Shown here one piece after another: positions 53,293 through 62,367 of a DNA stretch of 64,000 nt. This DNA is from Clostridium sp. AN503 (GTDB lineage Bacteria > Bacillota > Clostridia > Lachnospirales > Lachnospiraceae). The notes under the pieces were generated by a model, which saw nothing but the letters and a program-made list of their open reading frames with translations, had not been told where the DNA came from and searched no databases. The stretch covers positions 1,984,001 to 2,048,000 of the forward strand of contig NZ_JBFDTP010000002.1 of the NCBI RefSeq assembly GCF_040719375.1, given 5' to 3'. A program made the translations under genes and the position numbers. The first letter of the stretch is position 1. Every line of letters begins with the position of its first letter.

Positions 53293-53886
53293 TTAGATTT
53301 TTATTGTTGGATAGTTTCGGATAAGGTCCTGGTACCGGAAACACTCCTCTGTATGGTCATTGATGATGCCGCAGGCCTGCAGGTGGGAATAGACCGTGAC
53401 AGGTCCCAGGTACTTAAATCCCCGTTTCCTTAAATCCCGGCTGATCTCCTCCGACAACTCATTCTGCGCCGGTATTCCTTCTTTCTGATGGCTTTGATAC
53501 AGGATCGTCTTCCCCTTTGAAAAGGACCACAGGTAATGGCTGAAGGTACCAAACTCCTCCCTTACCTTCTGAAAACACCGGGCATTATGGATCACTGCCG
53601 CAGCTTTTCTGGGGGACCGGATCATCCCCTCTGTTGCGATGATGCGCTCAATATCAGACTCCTCATAGGCAGCTACCTTATCATAGTCAAACCCATCAAA
53701 ACATGCCCGGAATATCTCCCGCTTCTGTATCATCATGTTCCAGTTCAGCCCGCACTGCATCACCTCCATCATCAAAAACTCAAACTGTTTTCTGTCATCA
53801 TGAAGGGGGATACCCCACTCTTCATCATGATATCTTATCATTTTTTCATTGCACAAACACCACTCACACCGTTTTTGCTCCATCAT
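53293..53886 (-). CDS. tag: DNA-3-methyladenine glycosylase I
   Basis: 197 residues. CEWCLCNEKMIRYHDEEWGIPLHDDRKQFEFLMMEVMQCGLNW covers the zinc-binding Cys of Tag (C-x2-C near residue 7) and the conserved YHDEEWG. RKRGFKYLGPVTVYSHLQACGIINDH is near the C-terminus, with the second zinc ligands (His, Cys). It excises 3-methyladenine from alkylated DNA. AGAGG lies six bases before the start. Single gene. Confidence 0.93.
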   Translation of the reverse strand: MMEQKRCEWCLCNEKMIRYHDEEWGIPLHDDRKQFEFLMMEVMQCGLNWNMMIQKREIFRACFDGFDYDKVAAYEESDIERIIATEGMIRSPRKAAAVIHNARCFQKVREEFGTFSHYLWSFSKGKTILYQSHQKEGIPAQNELSEEISRDLRKRGFKYLGPVTVYSHLQACGIINDHTEECFRYQDLIRNYPTIKI

Positions 53887-54037
53887 GTTTTACCTCTTCT
53901 CTATCCCCAATTGATTTACACCTGCTGTTTTCATGCCCGAAACAAAGAGTTCTGCCAGCGGAAATCTGCATGTCACTCAAACAGCTCCGGATTGACCATA
54001 AGCACGCTCACTCTCCGCAAAATAAACTGCAAAATAG

Positions 54038-54160
54038 TCATTGTAATATATCCTGCTTTTGCATTTCAGCCTGCTTTGCCTGCTCCATCCAATACGCCCG
54101 AATATCCTCCACGATCTTCTTCGCCACTTCCTTCTGCGCCTGATTCATTGTCTGATCCAT
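54038..54160 (-). CDS. Possible 40-residue small protein
   Basis: A short frame MDQTMNQAQKEVAKKIVEDI and on (40 residues, helical and charged, ends DILQ) begins 17 bp after the stop of the frameshifted gene with AGAGGAA about ten bases upstream. Its stop overlaps a further 22-codon frame by ATGA. It may be a real small gene or remnant; no family is recognised. Confidence 0.4.
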   Translation of the reverse strand: MDQTMNQAQKEVAKKIVEDIRAYWMEQAKQAEMQKQDILQ

Positions 54161-54176
54161 TTACCAGATTCCTCTT

Positions 54177-55360
54177 TCAAATAATACGAAAAGCCTGCGC
54201 CGCTTTCATCAGCTCCCGGATACCAGAAAAGATAAAATTCCCCGGCCACTGCGGCAGCTGATACGCCATATGATGAATCAAAGAATAGAAACAATTTGAA
54301 TTGCCGTAACGGATACAATAGCTGGCATTCCTCAACGGATCAAACACCAGCAGACCATTTCCATCAATACCGATCAGCAACTGCTCCCGCTCATCCCAAT
54401 ATAGCTCCACATTGAGCATCTTCACGAAACAATGCACCTGATCATTTCGCTGTAGATAACAGGACTGCACCAGAGTGGGAACAAAGGGAAACGGTATGAT
54501 TTTCTGTGCCTCCAGCTTTTTATCCGGCATTTTTCCCGGCGATGATAAAAGAGAGCACACATTAAATTCAGCAGCACAGATCCCGGTTTTTCTGCAAAAC
54601 TGCTGCTGTCCTCCATGAAATCCAGATCAGGACAAAAGTTTAGCAAAAAGGTATCGGAATCCAGCCATACTGCGCTCTGATCCCAATCATCCCCATATAT
54701 CCAGTCCTCTCCGACAGCAAGGTCAATCCGGCTATTCTCATATTCGGTTAAAAAATCCTCCACACAATAGAGTACAGGTACCCCTTCCGGCTGCCATACC
54801 CATCCGGTATCCACAAAATACCGGTAATCCGGGGAAAAGAAGATTCTGCCGTGGAAATAATCCACATAATTTTTCTTTTCATATTTTCTTTCGCCCCGCT
54901 CGCCGGTTTCCTCAAGTATGCGGTAATAGATTTCCCGTTCCGTCAGAAGTTCCCCTGTCTCCAGGTTAGTGATGTCCAGCCGGTTCCACTGTGTTTGATG
55001 CAGCAGGCAGATTTCTCCCTTATATTCCATCAGGCCATTGGAAAAGCCAGACACCTCCGCATGGTAGTTTTCCCTGCTGAAAAGTTTTATTTCCCCAGAC
55101 TCCAGATGATAAACGCATCCATTGGTTCCATATTGCTGAAACACGCTCAGCCACGGCCACAGGATCTCCATGGTATAAGACTCATCGGTTGCTTTTGCCG
55201 TGTCATACCGGTCAAATACTCTTATCTGCTCAACCGCAGGATATTCCTTCAGAGGCTCTCTTTGTCCATTTTGGTATAGTGCAAGCACACCATCCTCACG
55301 AATCGCATAATATTTGGATGACTCCTGCGGATGCACAATACAATGAAGCTGTTTTGCCAT
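54177..55360 (-). pseudogene. Unknown-function gene split by a -1 frameshift
   Basis: The first part (from ATG 55360, MAKQLHCIVHPQESSK, GAGGGGG upstream) is a beta-rich soluble protein ending abruptly with a junk-like tail (RREKCRIKSWRHRKSYRF). A second frame (54177-54560) gives a convincing continuation: FPFVPTLVQSCYLQRNDQV...LYWDEREQLLIGIDGNGLLVF. Restoring one T in the minus-strand T run at 54547-54550 would join the two (about 395 residues). The family is not recognised. The beta-rich repeats of the first part suggest a propeller-like fold (weak). It follows the TPR gene by 34 bp, in one transcript. Confidence 0.7.
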
Positions 55361-55394
55361 GTCTGTTCCCCCTCTTCCCGGATATAAAAACGCC

Positions 55395-56870
55395 TCACTG
55401 CTCCCGGTCCAACAAAAACACAAGATCTGCATCCCGGCGGAAGGTTTGGAAAGCTGCCCATTTCAGACTGCTCTTTTCAAAAAATTCCTTCGCCGCCCCC
55501 AGTACCGGCCGCAGGTCCCATGCGATAAAATCCAGATAACCGCAGTACAGTCCGGTAGCGCCTCCCAGAAAGGTAACTGCATCCTCCCCCGCCTGTTCTG
55601 TTATGGCGGCCTGCAAAGCGTCCCGGAAATCCAGGATATCAGCGGCACGCTGTTCTCCGGCAAAACCATCTAACGGATATCCCAGAAAGCCGCCCACAGC
55701 ACCATCCCGGTGCAACGCATCCATCACATCACTGTCACCGCGCAGATATTCCCCGATCAGCGCTTCCAGCCGTGTAGACGCGATATATACATCCAGCCTC
55801 CAGTCGGCATCCGGATCCTCCACCGGTTTCATTTCATATCCGGAGTAGCTGTTGTCCAGATATTCCTGAGCGTCCAGATTCAGGCTCAGGCCCATGCTCT
55901 CCAGGGCCCGGGGCAGCTCCGTCAGGAGGATGGGCGGCTCCTCTCTGGGCGTATCCGTCACGTCAAATGCATCAACGCAGGACATGCTGGGAATCTCCCC
56001 CAGTATCTGATCCGTAAGCGTACAGAGCAGCCACCATACCCGGTTCTCATTCTCCTGCAGCAGGGGAATCAGCTTTTCGCAGTAGAGCGTTAAGGATACC
56101 CGGTTATTCGCCTGCTTTTCCACCCAGACCAAAACGTCGCTGCCGGAGACCTCATTACCGTCAGAGCGCAGGGAAAAACCGATAGACGGCTGACGCCCCA
56201 CCCAGATATTCCAGCGTTCCAGAACAGCTGCCGGGGCATGACGCTCAAAATATACCATCTGAAAGAGCTGCGCCTTATCCCCCTCCGGAGTAAGGATCAG
56301 TTCGTATTTCTCTCCATTATAGCCAAGCTCAAAGGAAACGTCTCCGAAGGCAGTTTCCAGGATCTCACTGCATGTTCCAATGAGTTCCTCCGCAACGGAG
56401 TCCCGGTCCTCCCGGTCCATCATGCTGCGCAGTCCTGCTTCCGCCTTCTCAAATGCAGCCCATGCTTCCAAAGTCCGCTCCCGGAAGTTCTTTTCAAATC
56501 TGGGAAGGGACAGGCTCCTGCGGCAGGCATCCAAAAACTCTTTCGTATCCTCGTCTCCTGGGCGGGCCTCCAGTGCTTTTTCAAAATAGGACTTAGCCTC
56601 CCCTTCCCGTCCCAGGTAAAAACAGGCATAGGCAAGACGGAAGTTCCAGCTATGATCGCCTTTAAAATATTCCTTATGAGGGAGTAAAAGTCCGACCGCC
56701 TTCTCAAACAGTTCCTGATCCGTCACCTCCGCCAGATTATTATATGCGCGGGCCAGTTCACTGTCCAACTCCGGCGTGCGGTCTCCGGAAGGGACGGCTT
56801 CTATCGCCTCTATGATCCTTTGGTATTCGTCGTGTTCATTCCAGATTTGGCATTGCTCCAGCAAAGTCAT
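55395..56870 (-). CDS. TPR-containing protein of unknown function
   Basis: 491 residues, soluble. The N-terminal 120 residues contain two or three tetratricopeptide-like helix pairs (DHSWNFRLAYACFYLGREGEAKSYFEKALEARPGDED, by pattern W-LAY-Y-G-A-F-AL-P). The remaining 360 residues are unassigned, with no catalytic motif. Acidic overall. The stop lies 34 bp before the next, frameshifted gene, and both may act together. The start is the first ATG, with AAAGAGA nearby. Confidence 0.72.
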   Translation of the reverse strand: MTLLEQCQIWNEHDEYQRIIEAIEAVPSGDRTPELDSELARAYNNLAEVTDQELFEKAVGLLLPHKEYFKGDHSWNFRLAYACFYLGREGEAKSYFEKALEARPGDEDTKEFLDACRRSLSLPRFEKNFRERTLEAWAAFEKAEAGLRSMMDREDRDSVAEELIGTCSEILETAFGDVSFELGYNGEKYELILTPEGDKAQLFQMVYFERHAPAAVLERWNIWVGRQPSIGFSLRSDGNEVSGSDVLVWVEKQANNRVSLTLYCEKLIPLLQENENRVWWLLCTLTDQILGEIPSMSCVDAFDVTDTPREEPPILLTELPRALESMGLSLNLDAQEYLDNSYSGYEMKPVEDPDADWRLDVYIASTRLEALIGEYLRGDSDVMDALHRDGAVGGFLGYPLDGFAGEQRAADILDFRDALQAAITEQAGEDAVTFLGGATGLYCGYLDFIAWDLRPVLGAAKEFFEKSSLKWAAFQTFRRDADLVFLLDREQ

Positions 56871-57013
56871 TCTCTTTATTACCTTTCATTTTTAATTACC
56901 CATTATAAAAAACACTACAGGTTGATTATACTATATCACACTTCTGTTTTTCCACATAAATAAAGATATTAAACGACTTTTTTTGTTCTCTGCTCTCCAT
57001 CCTGGATTCTGCA

Positions 57014-57044
57014 CAAAAAAACAGACGGAGTTTCCTCCACCTGT
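57014..57044 (-). terminator. Strong Rho-independent terminator of the uvrA-like operon
   Basis: A 10-bp stem with two G-U pairs and a GAAA tetraloop (57021-57044) is followed by seven U (57014-57020) on the minus strand, 11 bp after the stop at 57056. Confidence 0.92.
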
Positions 57045-57055
57045 CTTTCCAACAG

Positions 57056-57535
57056 CTACGGTTTCACAGCCTCCTGCACCTCGCGCAGCACCAGAGCTTC
57101 CACAAAAGGCTTGCTTTCTTCCGTGAGCAAAAACAGGAACGCCCCATTACGGCATTTCTGGAAACGCTCGCCCTTCATGATAAAATCATATCCCATCTGA
57201 CATCTCTGGTTGCAGTCAGCAGGATTCAGCAGGCGCTTACATACCGGCGCTTTCTGGATCGTCTCTGTCATCGTATCCGGAAACGTGTCCAGAATATCCA
57301 TATATTCTGCAATGTGGTTTGCATAGATCCGCATGATCAGCCCTTTTTTTCGGAAAACATAATTCGCCGCGGTCTTTTTATTTGCCAGATAAGAAACGAC
57401 GTAACCGCTTTTTGCCGCCTTCACATCCGCCCTGCACCCAAGCGCTGTCAGTTCCTTGTGCACCCCTCTTACAAATTCCTGATCCTTATCCTCCACCGTT
57501 GCCAAAAAATCATCAAAGGTATATATTTCACTCAT
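57056..57535 (-). CDS. Unknown conserved protein with a cysteine pair
   Basis: 159 residues from ATG 57535 (MSEIYTFDDFLATVEDK, AGGAG seven bases upstream). A middle part (RKKGLIMRIYANHIAEYMDILDTFP) and a Cys-containing segment (KAPVCKRLLNPADCNQRCQMGYDFIM) are typical of small Clostridia proteins of unknown role; the three Cys may bind metal. It follows DUF3781 by 37 bp and ends at the strong terminator, so it is the last gene of the UvrA-like transcript. The longer frame from 57565 lacks a binding site. Confidence 0.75.
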   Translation of the reverse strand: MSEIYTFDDFLATVEDKDQEFVRGVHKELTALGCRADVKAAKSGYVVSYLANKKTAANYVFRKKGLIMRIYANHIAEYMDILDTFPDTMTETIQKAPVCKRLLNPADCNQRCQMGYDFIMKGERFQKCRNGAFLFLLTEESKPFVEALVLREVQEAVKP

Positions 57536-57572
57536 AACCATACTCCTCTCAAAATGCCGCTTCATTATCCTT

Positions 57573-57827
57573 TCATTTTTCCTTGTGTGCCGTTATAATG
57601 GTATAGCTGTACGCATTGATCGTTATGATGCAGTTTTCTATCCTTACATACCAGTTTTTACCAGTTCTCGTGATGACGGCCCCGGAAGAGCTGATCTTTG
57701 TTTTACACCACGAAACGGTGTCATTCGTATCTAAAGAAAGATTTCTTCTGATCCGCAGACTTCCCAACTCCGTTGTGTGCAGCCTGTCCAGATTCGCCAA
57801 TAAAGCATGCTTTTCACAGGCATTCAT
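57573..57827 (-). CDS. DUF3781-family small protein
   Basis: 84 residues. The pattern LHTTELGSLRIRRNLSLDTNDTVSWCKTKI...TRTGKNWYVRIENCIITINAYSYTIITAHK is the DUF3781 signature (given by anchors). Its function is not known. The start codon overlaps the stop of the UvrA-like gene (ATGA), showing translational coupling and suggesting a related job. AGGCGAGGG precedes it. Confidence 0.88.
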   Translation of the reverse strand: MNACEKHALLANLDRLHTTELGSLRIRRNLSLDTNDTVSWCKTKISSSGAVITRTGKNWYVRIENCIITINAYSYTIITAHKEK

Positions 57828-60085
57828 ATTCCCTCGCCTCCATATTCACCGCATGATGCCCGCAGGCTGTCCGCCGTAAGTGTTCTGGCGCTTTCCACCA
57901 TCTCCTTTGGCGTCCCGGCAAACACCACCTCACCGCCGTTTTTTCCTCCGTCGGGGCCGATATCGATGATCCAGTCCGCCTGCTTCATCACATCAAGATT
58001 ATGCTCGATCACCACCAGGGTATTTCCTCGGGATACGATCAAATCAAACAGCCTCAGCAGATTCTGGATATCGGACATATGCAGGCCCGTGGTCGGCTCG
58101 TCCATCACAAAAATACTGCCCTTTTTCTTTAAGTTCTTAGCCAGCTTGAGCCTCTGGCGTTCTCCGCCGGACAGAGTACTGAGCGGCTGGCCCAGGGTTA
58201 AGTAGGAAAGCCCCACCTGCTCCATCACCTTTAAATGTTTTGATATCCCTGGATCTTCAAACACCTCCAGAGCCTGGGAAGCTGTCAGTCCCAAAAGCTC
58301 CACAATATTCTTTCCCTTATAGGTACAGGCCAGGGCTTCCTCACAATACCGCATTCCGCCGCAGGCCTCGCACTCTGTAACGACCGGGTCCATAAACGCC
58401 AGCTCGGTCACGATAACCCCCTTACCGCCGCACACCGGACAGGCGCCTGTGGAATTAAAGCTGAACAGGCCCTCCGTTTTCCCGCTCTCCTGTGCCAAAA
58501 GCTTCCGTATCTCATCAAAAAATCCCAGATAAGAGGCCGGCGTGGATCGGTTCGTTGCTGTGATCGGACCCTGGTCGACCATGACCACGTCGTGCTCATA
58601 CTGCCCGGCAAACACCTTGGAGATCAGAGTGCTCTTTCCGGAGCCTGCCACGCCGGTTACCACGGTCATAACCCCCAGCGGAATATCCACATCCACGGAT
58701 TTCAAATTGTGCAGGCTGGCCTGCCGGATCGGCAGGCTCCCCGACGGGCGGCGCGGTTTCAGCTTTACAGGCAGAGACTTTTTCATCGCGTTGCCTGTCA
58801 GCGTTCCGGATTCCAGAAGTTCCTCATAGGTCCCCTCAAAAACGATCTCTCCCCCGTTCTGCCCCGCATAAGGCCCCACGTCGATCACATGGTCTGCAAT
58901 GGAGATCACATCCCGGTCATGCTCTACCACCAGGACCGTATTTCCCTTGTCACGCAGCTGTTTTAACAGGTTGTTCATGCGGTAGACGTCCCGCGGATGC
59001 ATCCCGGTGCTCGGTTCATCAAAGATATAGGTCATTCCAGTCAGGCTGCTGCCCATATACCGGACCAGCTTCAGCCTCTGCGCCTCTCCGCCGGATAAAG
59101 ATAAGGTCTCCCGGTTTAAGTGCAGATACGGCAGGCCGATCTCGATCATACGGTCGAGTCCCTCTATCAAAGTATATCGTAACAGCTCTGTCTGAGGATT
59201 GGAAATTCCCGACAGGACATCCCGAAGTTCAGTCAGCTCCATCTCGCACAGATCCGCGATGGAATAGCCGTTTATCTTACAATTTAAAGCCGCCGCATTC
59301 AGCCGTTTCCCATGGCAGTCGCCGCATTCTGCCTCCACCATGAGACTCTGTGATTTTTCCCTGGTATGTCTGCTCTTGCAGCTGATATCCCTGGTCAAAA
59401 GAGTCTTTGTATATTTGTGGTACACTCCAGTCACTTTGGGATTCTCCGGCTCCCCCACGCCGTCACGGGAGCCGTACAGGAGAAGGTTATATTCCTCTTT
59501 CGTGTATTCTTTTATTGGTTTATCCAGATCGAACAGGCCTGACTGGGCGTACTGCTTCCAGTACCAGGAGCCGGGGCGGTATAAGGAATCCTTCATGCAG
59601 CCCTCATTCCACGACTTGTCGGGATCGATCAGAGACTCCACGTCCACCTTCATGATCTTCCCAAGCCCTGAACATGTACGGCACATGCCATTGGGGTCAT
59701 TAAAAGAAAAACAGGACGCCGTCCCTGCATATGGTTTCCCGGCTCTTGAAAACAACAGCCGGAGGCTGGAGTAGAGGCCGCTTATCGTCCCCACCGTTGA
59801 ACGGGCATTTCCGCCCAGAGAGGACTGGTCCACGATCACGGACGCCGTCAGGTTATCGATCCGCTCCACATCCGGCTTGGGATATTTCGGCAGTCTTGAC
59901 CGCACAAACGGCGGATAAGTGGCGTTCATCTGCCGCTGCGACTCGGCGGCAATGGTATCAAAAACAATGCTGGATTTACCAGAACCGGACACGCCGGTAA
60001 ACACTGTGATCTTTTCCTTCGGAATCCTGAATGAAACATGCTTTAGATTATTCTGGTTCAGTCCCTGTACAACAATATCCTTCAT
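57824..60085 (-). CDS. Short UvrA paralogue (UvrA2/drug-resistance-type)
   Basis: 753 residues versus about 940 for housekeeping UvrA. Two ABC ATPase halves are complete: Walker A GVSGSGKSSIVFDTI and GVAGSGKSTLISKVF, signatures LSGGEAQRLKLV and LSGGERQRLKLAK. Zinc-binding CxxC groups (CRTCSGLG; CPVCGGKG...CEACGG) are retained. The UvrB-binding region of full-length UvrA is missing or shortened, as in UvrA2-like proteins linked with resistance to DNA-binding drugs. AGGGGAG lies before the start. It heads an operon with DUF3781 and the 159-residue protein. No uvrB or uvrC is near. Confidence 0.9.
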   Translation of the reverse strand: MKDIVVQGLNQNNLKHVSFRIPKEKITVFTGVSGSGKSSIVFDTIAAESQRQMNATYPPFVRSRLPKYPKPDVERIDNLTASVIVDQSSLGGNARSTVGTISGLYSSLRLLFSRAGKPYAGTASCFSFNDPNGMCRTCSGLGKIMKVDVESLIDPDKSWNEGCMKDSLYRPGSWYWKQYAQSGLFDLDKPIKEYTKEEYNLLLYGSRDGVGEPENPKVTGVYHKYTKTLLTRDISCKSRHTREKSQSLMVEAECGDCHGKRLNAAALNCKINGYSIADLCEMELTELRDVLSGISNPQTELLRYTLIEGLDRMIEIGLPYLHLNRETLSLSGGEAQRLKLVRYMGSSLTGMTYIFDEPSTGMHPRDVYRMNNLLKQLRDKGNTVLVVEHDRDVISIADHVIDVGPYAGQNGGEIVFEGTYEELLESGTLTGNAMKKSLPVKLKPRRPSGSLPIRQASLHNLKSVDVDIPLGVMTVVTGVAGSGKSTLISKVFAGQYEHDVVMVDQGPITATNRSTPASYLGFFDEIRKLLAQESGKTEGLFSFNSTGACPVCGGKGVIVTELAFMDPVVTECEACGGMRYCEEALACTYKGKNIVELLGLTASQALEVFEDPGISKHLKVMEQVGLSYLTLGQPLSTLSGGERQRLKLAKNLKKKGSIFVMDEPTTGLHMSDIQNLLRLFDLIVSRGNTLVVIEHNLDVMKQADWIIDIGPDGGKNGGEVVFAGTPKEMVESARTLTADSLRASCGEYGGEGI

Positions 60086-60269
60086 TTGCTTCTCCCCTGC
60101 TCACTTAACTTCTATTTTTTGCAACTGTCAATGCCCTCGCAGCTGCGTTTTCCTTGTGTCCATACTGAGCTCTACATGATATCATAACAGAAGCGCTCGT
60201 CTCGTACATGATATTTTGTGCGGTGTCTTACACTGTACCAGATGCAGAGGAAGAACTTGACGCACTTTC

Positions 60270-60303
60270 GAAATAAAAAGAGATGAGGCCCTCTCAAGCC
60301 TCA
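60270..60303 (-). terminator. Probable terminator of the Nudix gene
   Basis: On the minus strand TGAGGC pairs with GCCTCA (60284-60303) followed by a T-rich run. It lies 17 bp after the stop at 60321. The stem is short, so confidence is moderate. The rest of the 60086-60320 gap holds only a 23-codon plus-strand frame with no ribosome binding site. Confidence 0.55.
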
Positions 60304-60320
60304 CCTGCATCTTCAAAACA

Positions 60321-60773
60321 CTAAAAATATTTTTTGTTGCCCCAGAGGTTAGCCTTCTTTAAATCCAGGTACTCGTTGTACGCCTTCTCCAATATCTGCT
60401 TCTCATTGGAAAACTTCAGCAGATGGTAAGCTTCGTAAAACTTGTAGTAGCCTGAATCGACGAAGTGCTCTTCCCGTTGTGGTTTGCTGTAATAGCTGTC
60501 AGCCATCATCAGATACCAGTGCACGTCCTTCTCCACCATATCCTGGGGAGTATTGAACGAATAGGAACTCTTCCCGATATATTTGATGATCGAGGCGCTG
60601 ACACCGGTTTCTTCTTTAACTTCCCGAAGCGCCGTTTCTTTGTATTCCTCTCCTGCTTCTACAGTTCCCTTTGGCAGGACCCAGCCCTCATACTTGTTCT
60701 TGTAATTCTTATAGAGGACCAGAATCTTGCCGCGAAATATAACCACACCTCCACAGCTCGTTGCTTCTATCAT
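60321..60773 (-). CDS. Nudix hydrolase
   Basis: 150 residues. The Nudix box is GTVEAGEEYKETALREVKEETGV by anchors (G, E, REVKEE, G), preceded by GWVLPKG. Extended C-terminus (EEHFVDSGYYKFYEAYHLLKFSNEKQI) resembles diadenosine tetraphosphate (Ap4A)-type Nudix proteins of Firmicutes. ATG 60773 (MIEATSCGGVVI) is supported by AGGAGG seven bases upstream; the ORF could be read 18 codons longer without a binding site. Single gene. Confidence 0.88.
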   Translation of the reverse strand: MIEATSCGGVVIFRGKILVLYKNYKNKYEGWVLPKGTVEAGEEYKETALREVKEETGVSASIIKYIGKSSYSFNTPQDMVEKDVHWYLMMADSYYSKPQREEHFVDSGYYKFYEAYHLLKFSNEKQILEKAYNEYLDLKKANLWGNKKYF

Positions 60774-60924
60774 TGCAATCCCTCCTGGTCGCGCAGTGCC
60801 GGGCAGCACCGCAGTGGTGTGTCGCATAGACTGGGTTTAGTATACCTCTAATCGAAGAAACTTGCAAGATGAAGTTTTCCGCGGCTTACATCTGTTTCTC
60901 CGCGAAAGCCGCTTTTTCCTGTAA

Positions 60925-62367
60925 TTACCTTGAAAACCAGGTGTCAAAAATACTCCTGGCGATGGGCGCCGCTACCTGTCCTCCGGAGCCGGCTTCCTCC
61001 ACAATTACGGTCACCGCCAGCTGCGGGTCCTCCACCGGGGCAAAGCCGGTAAACCATGCGTGTGTTTCTTTTCCGGTCTCAAACTCAGCTGATCCGGTCT
61101 TTCCGGCCACCGCATAAGCATCGGTGCGGACTGCGGAGCCAGTCCCCTCAGCCACCACCCTGCGCATCAGGGCCGACATCGTCTCCGCCTCAGAAGCATT
61201 CATAAGCGGTCCATAAGCGGCAGGAAGAAACTTCTTTACTTCCTCCCCGGCTGCGCTCTCCACCCGGTCGATCAGGTACGGTTTCATCAGCACTCCGCCG
61301 TTGGCGATCGCGGCTGTCAAAAGGCAGTTGTGCATCGGCGTCATCTGGGTGCTTCCCTGGCCGATGGAGGTCTGGAGACGCTCCCAGGCATCCGCACCGG
61401 TCCCCATGGTAAAGGAGCTTTTGCTGTAGGCGAGAGACAGCGGAAGCTCGGTATTGAACAAAAGCTGATCCGTCAGTTCCCGCATGCTTCCCAGATCCAG
61501 CTCCAGTCCCAGACTCGCAAAAGCCCCGTTGCAGGAATTGGCAAAAGCTTCCTCTAGGGTCTGATGTCCATGGGCATTGCCGTGATAACAGGATATCTTA
61601 TAGTCTTCATATTCAAACTGGCCATCACAGTCAAAGGTAACCTCTCTCCAGGTATCAGGATGCTCCCGTATATATTCCAACATCGTCACGATCTTAAAGG
61701 TCGAACCGGGAGGATAGACCCCCTGGGTCGCCCGGTTTAAAAGCTGAGCTTCTTTATTGTCCCCGGAGATCAGGCTGTCCCAGTCTGCGGCAAGGGTATT
61801 GGGATTGTAGCCGGGCTTAGACACCATAGCCAGGATCTTCCCCGTATCAGGCTCCATCACTACCACAGCCCCCTTGCGGTCACCCAGGGCGTCAGACGCC
61901 ACCTGCTGCAGATCCACATCCAGAGTCGTCACCACGTTATCACCAATATTTTTCTCATCAGAAAGCTCATTTATGGTCCGTTCCACCAGATTTACATGGG
62001 AGGTCAGCAGATAAAAGTTCGCCAGCGCCTCCAGCCCTGTCTTTCCATGGTCGGAGTACCCTGCCACATGGGCAAACAGGGAATCATAAGGATAGTGCCG
62101 CGTCTCCGTGCCATCCTCCGACACCCTGGTCTGGGCCAGCACCCTGCCGTCGCTGCTTAAGATCTCCCCGCGGATGATCCGGTCTGAAAAACGGTCCAGC
62201 CTGGCATTATAAGAATTGTTGATGACCGTCTCACTCTGTACCTGCAGGAAATATCCAAAATAGCCTGTCATACAGAGAAACAGACCCACAATCACATAGG
62301 TGATGACCAGAATACTTTTATTTGATTTGGGATTAGGCCTGTGTTTCTTCATATTCCTCCTCATCAT
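60925..62367 (-). CDS. Class B penicillin-binding protein (transpeptidase)
   Basis: 480 residues. Cytoplasmic N-terminus, one membrane anchor (about 18-42), PBP dimerisation region (about 50-140) and a transpeptidase with Ser222-Thr-Phe-Lys225 (active-site Ser), Ser278-Cys-Asn280, and GKTGSAE. It makes peptide cross-links in peptidoglycan at the outer membrane face. It overlaps the end of the FtsW/RodA-like gene (34 bp), a common clostridial pair that acts as a polymerase/transpeptidase complex. An alternative ATG at 62352 is possible, since GGAGG sits only three bases before it, and is too close. Confidence 0.93.
   Translation of the reverse strand: MMRRNMKKHRPNPKSNKSILVITYVIVGLFLCMTGYFGYFLQVQSETVINNSYNARLDRFSDRIIRGEILSSDGRVLAQTRVSEDGTETRHYPYDSLFAHVAGYSDHGKTGLEALANFYLLTSHVNLVERTINELSDEKNIGDNVVTTLDVDLQQVASDALGDRKGAVVVMEPDTGKILAMVSKPGYNPNTLAADWDSLISGDNKEAQLLNRATQGVYPPGSTFKIVTMLEYIREHPDTWREVTFDCDGQFEYEDYKISCYHGNAHGHQTLEEAFANSCNGAFASLGLELDLGSMRELTDQLLFNTELPLSLAYSKSSFTMGTGADAWERLQTSIGQGSTQMTPMHNCLLTAAIANGGVLMKPYLIDRVESAAGEEVKKFLPAAYGPLMNASEAETMSALMRRVVAEGTGSAVRTDAYAVAGKTGSAEFETGKETHAWFTGFAPVEDPQLAVTVIVEEAGSGGQVAAPIARSIFDTWFSR

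Noticed and set aside
60211..60279. 23-codon plus-strand frame ending EEELDALSK
   Set aside because: Looks like a C-terminal coding fragment, but has no ribosome binding site, no start context and no neighbours; too short to claim a gene or a remnant.
60881..60924. Hairpin with T run on the plus strand next to the PBP stop
   Set aside because: It has the T run on the strand where no gene ends, so it cannot be the PBP terminator, and the weak alternative stem is not convincing.
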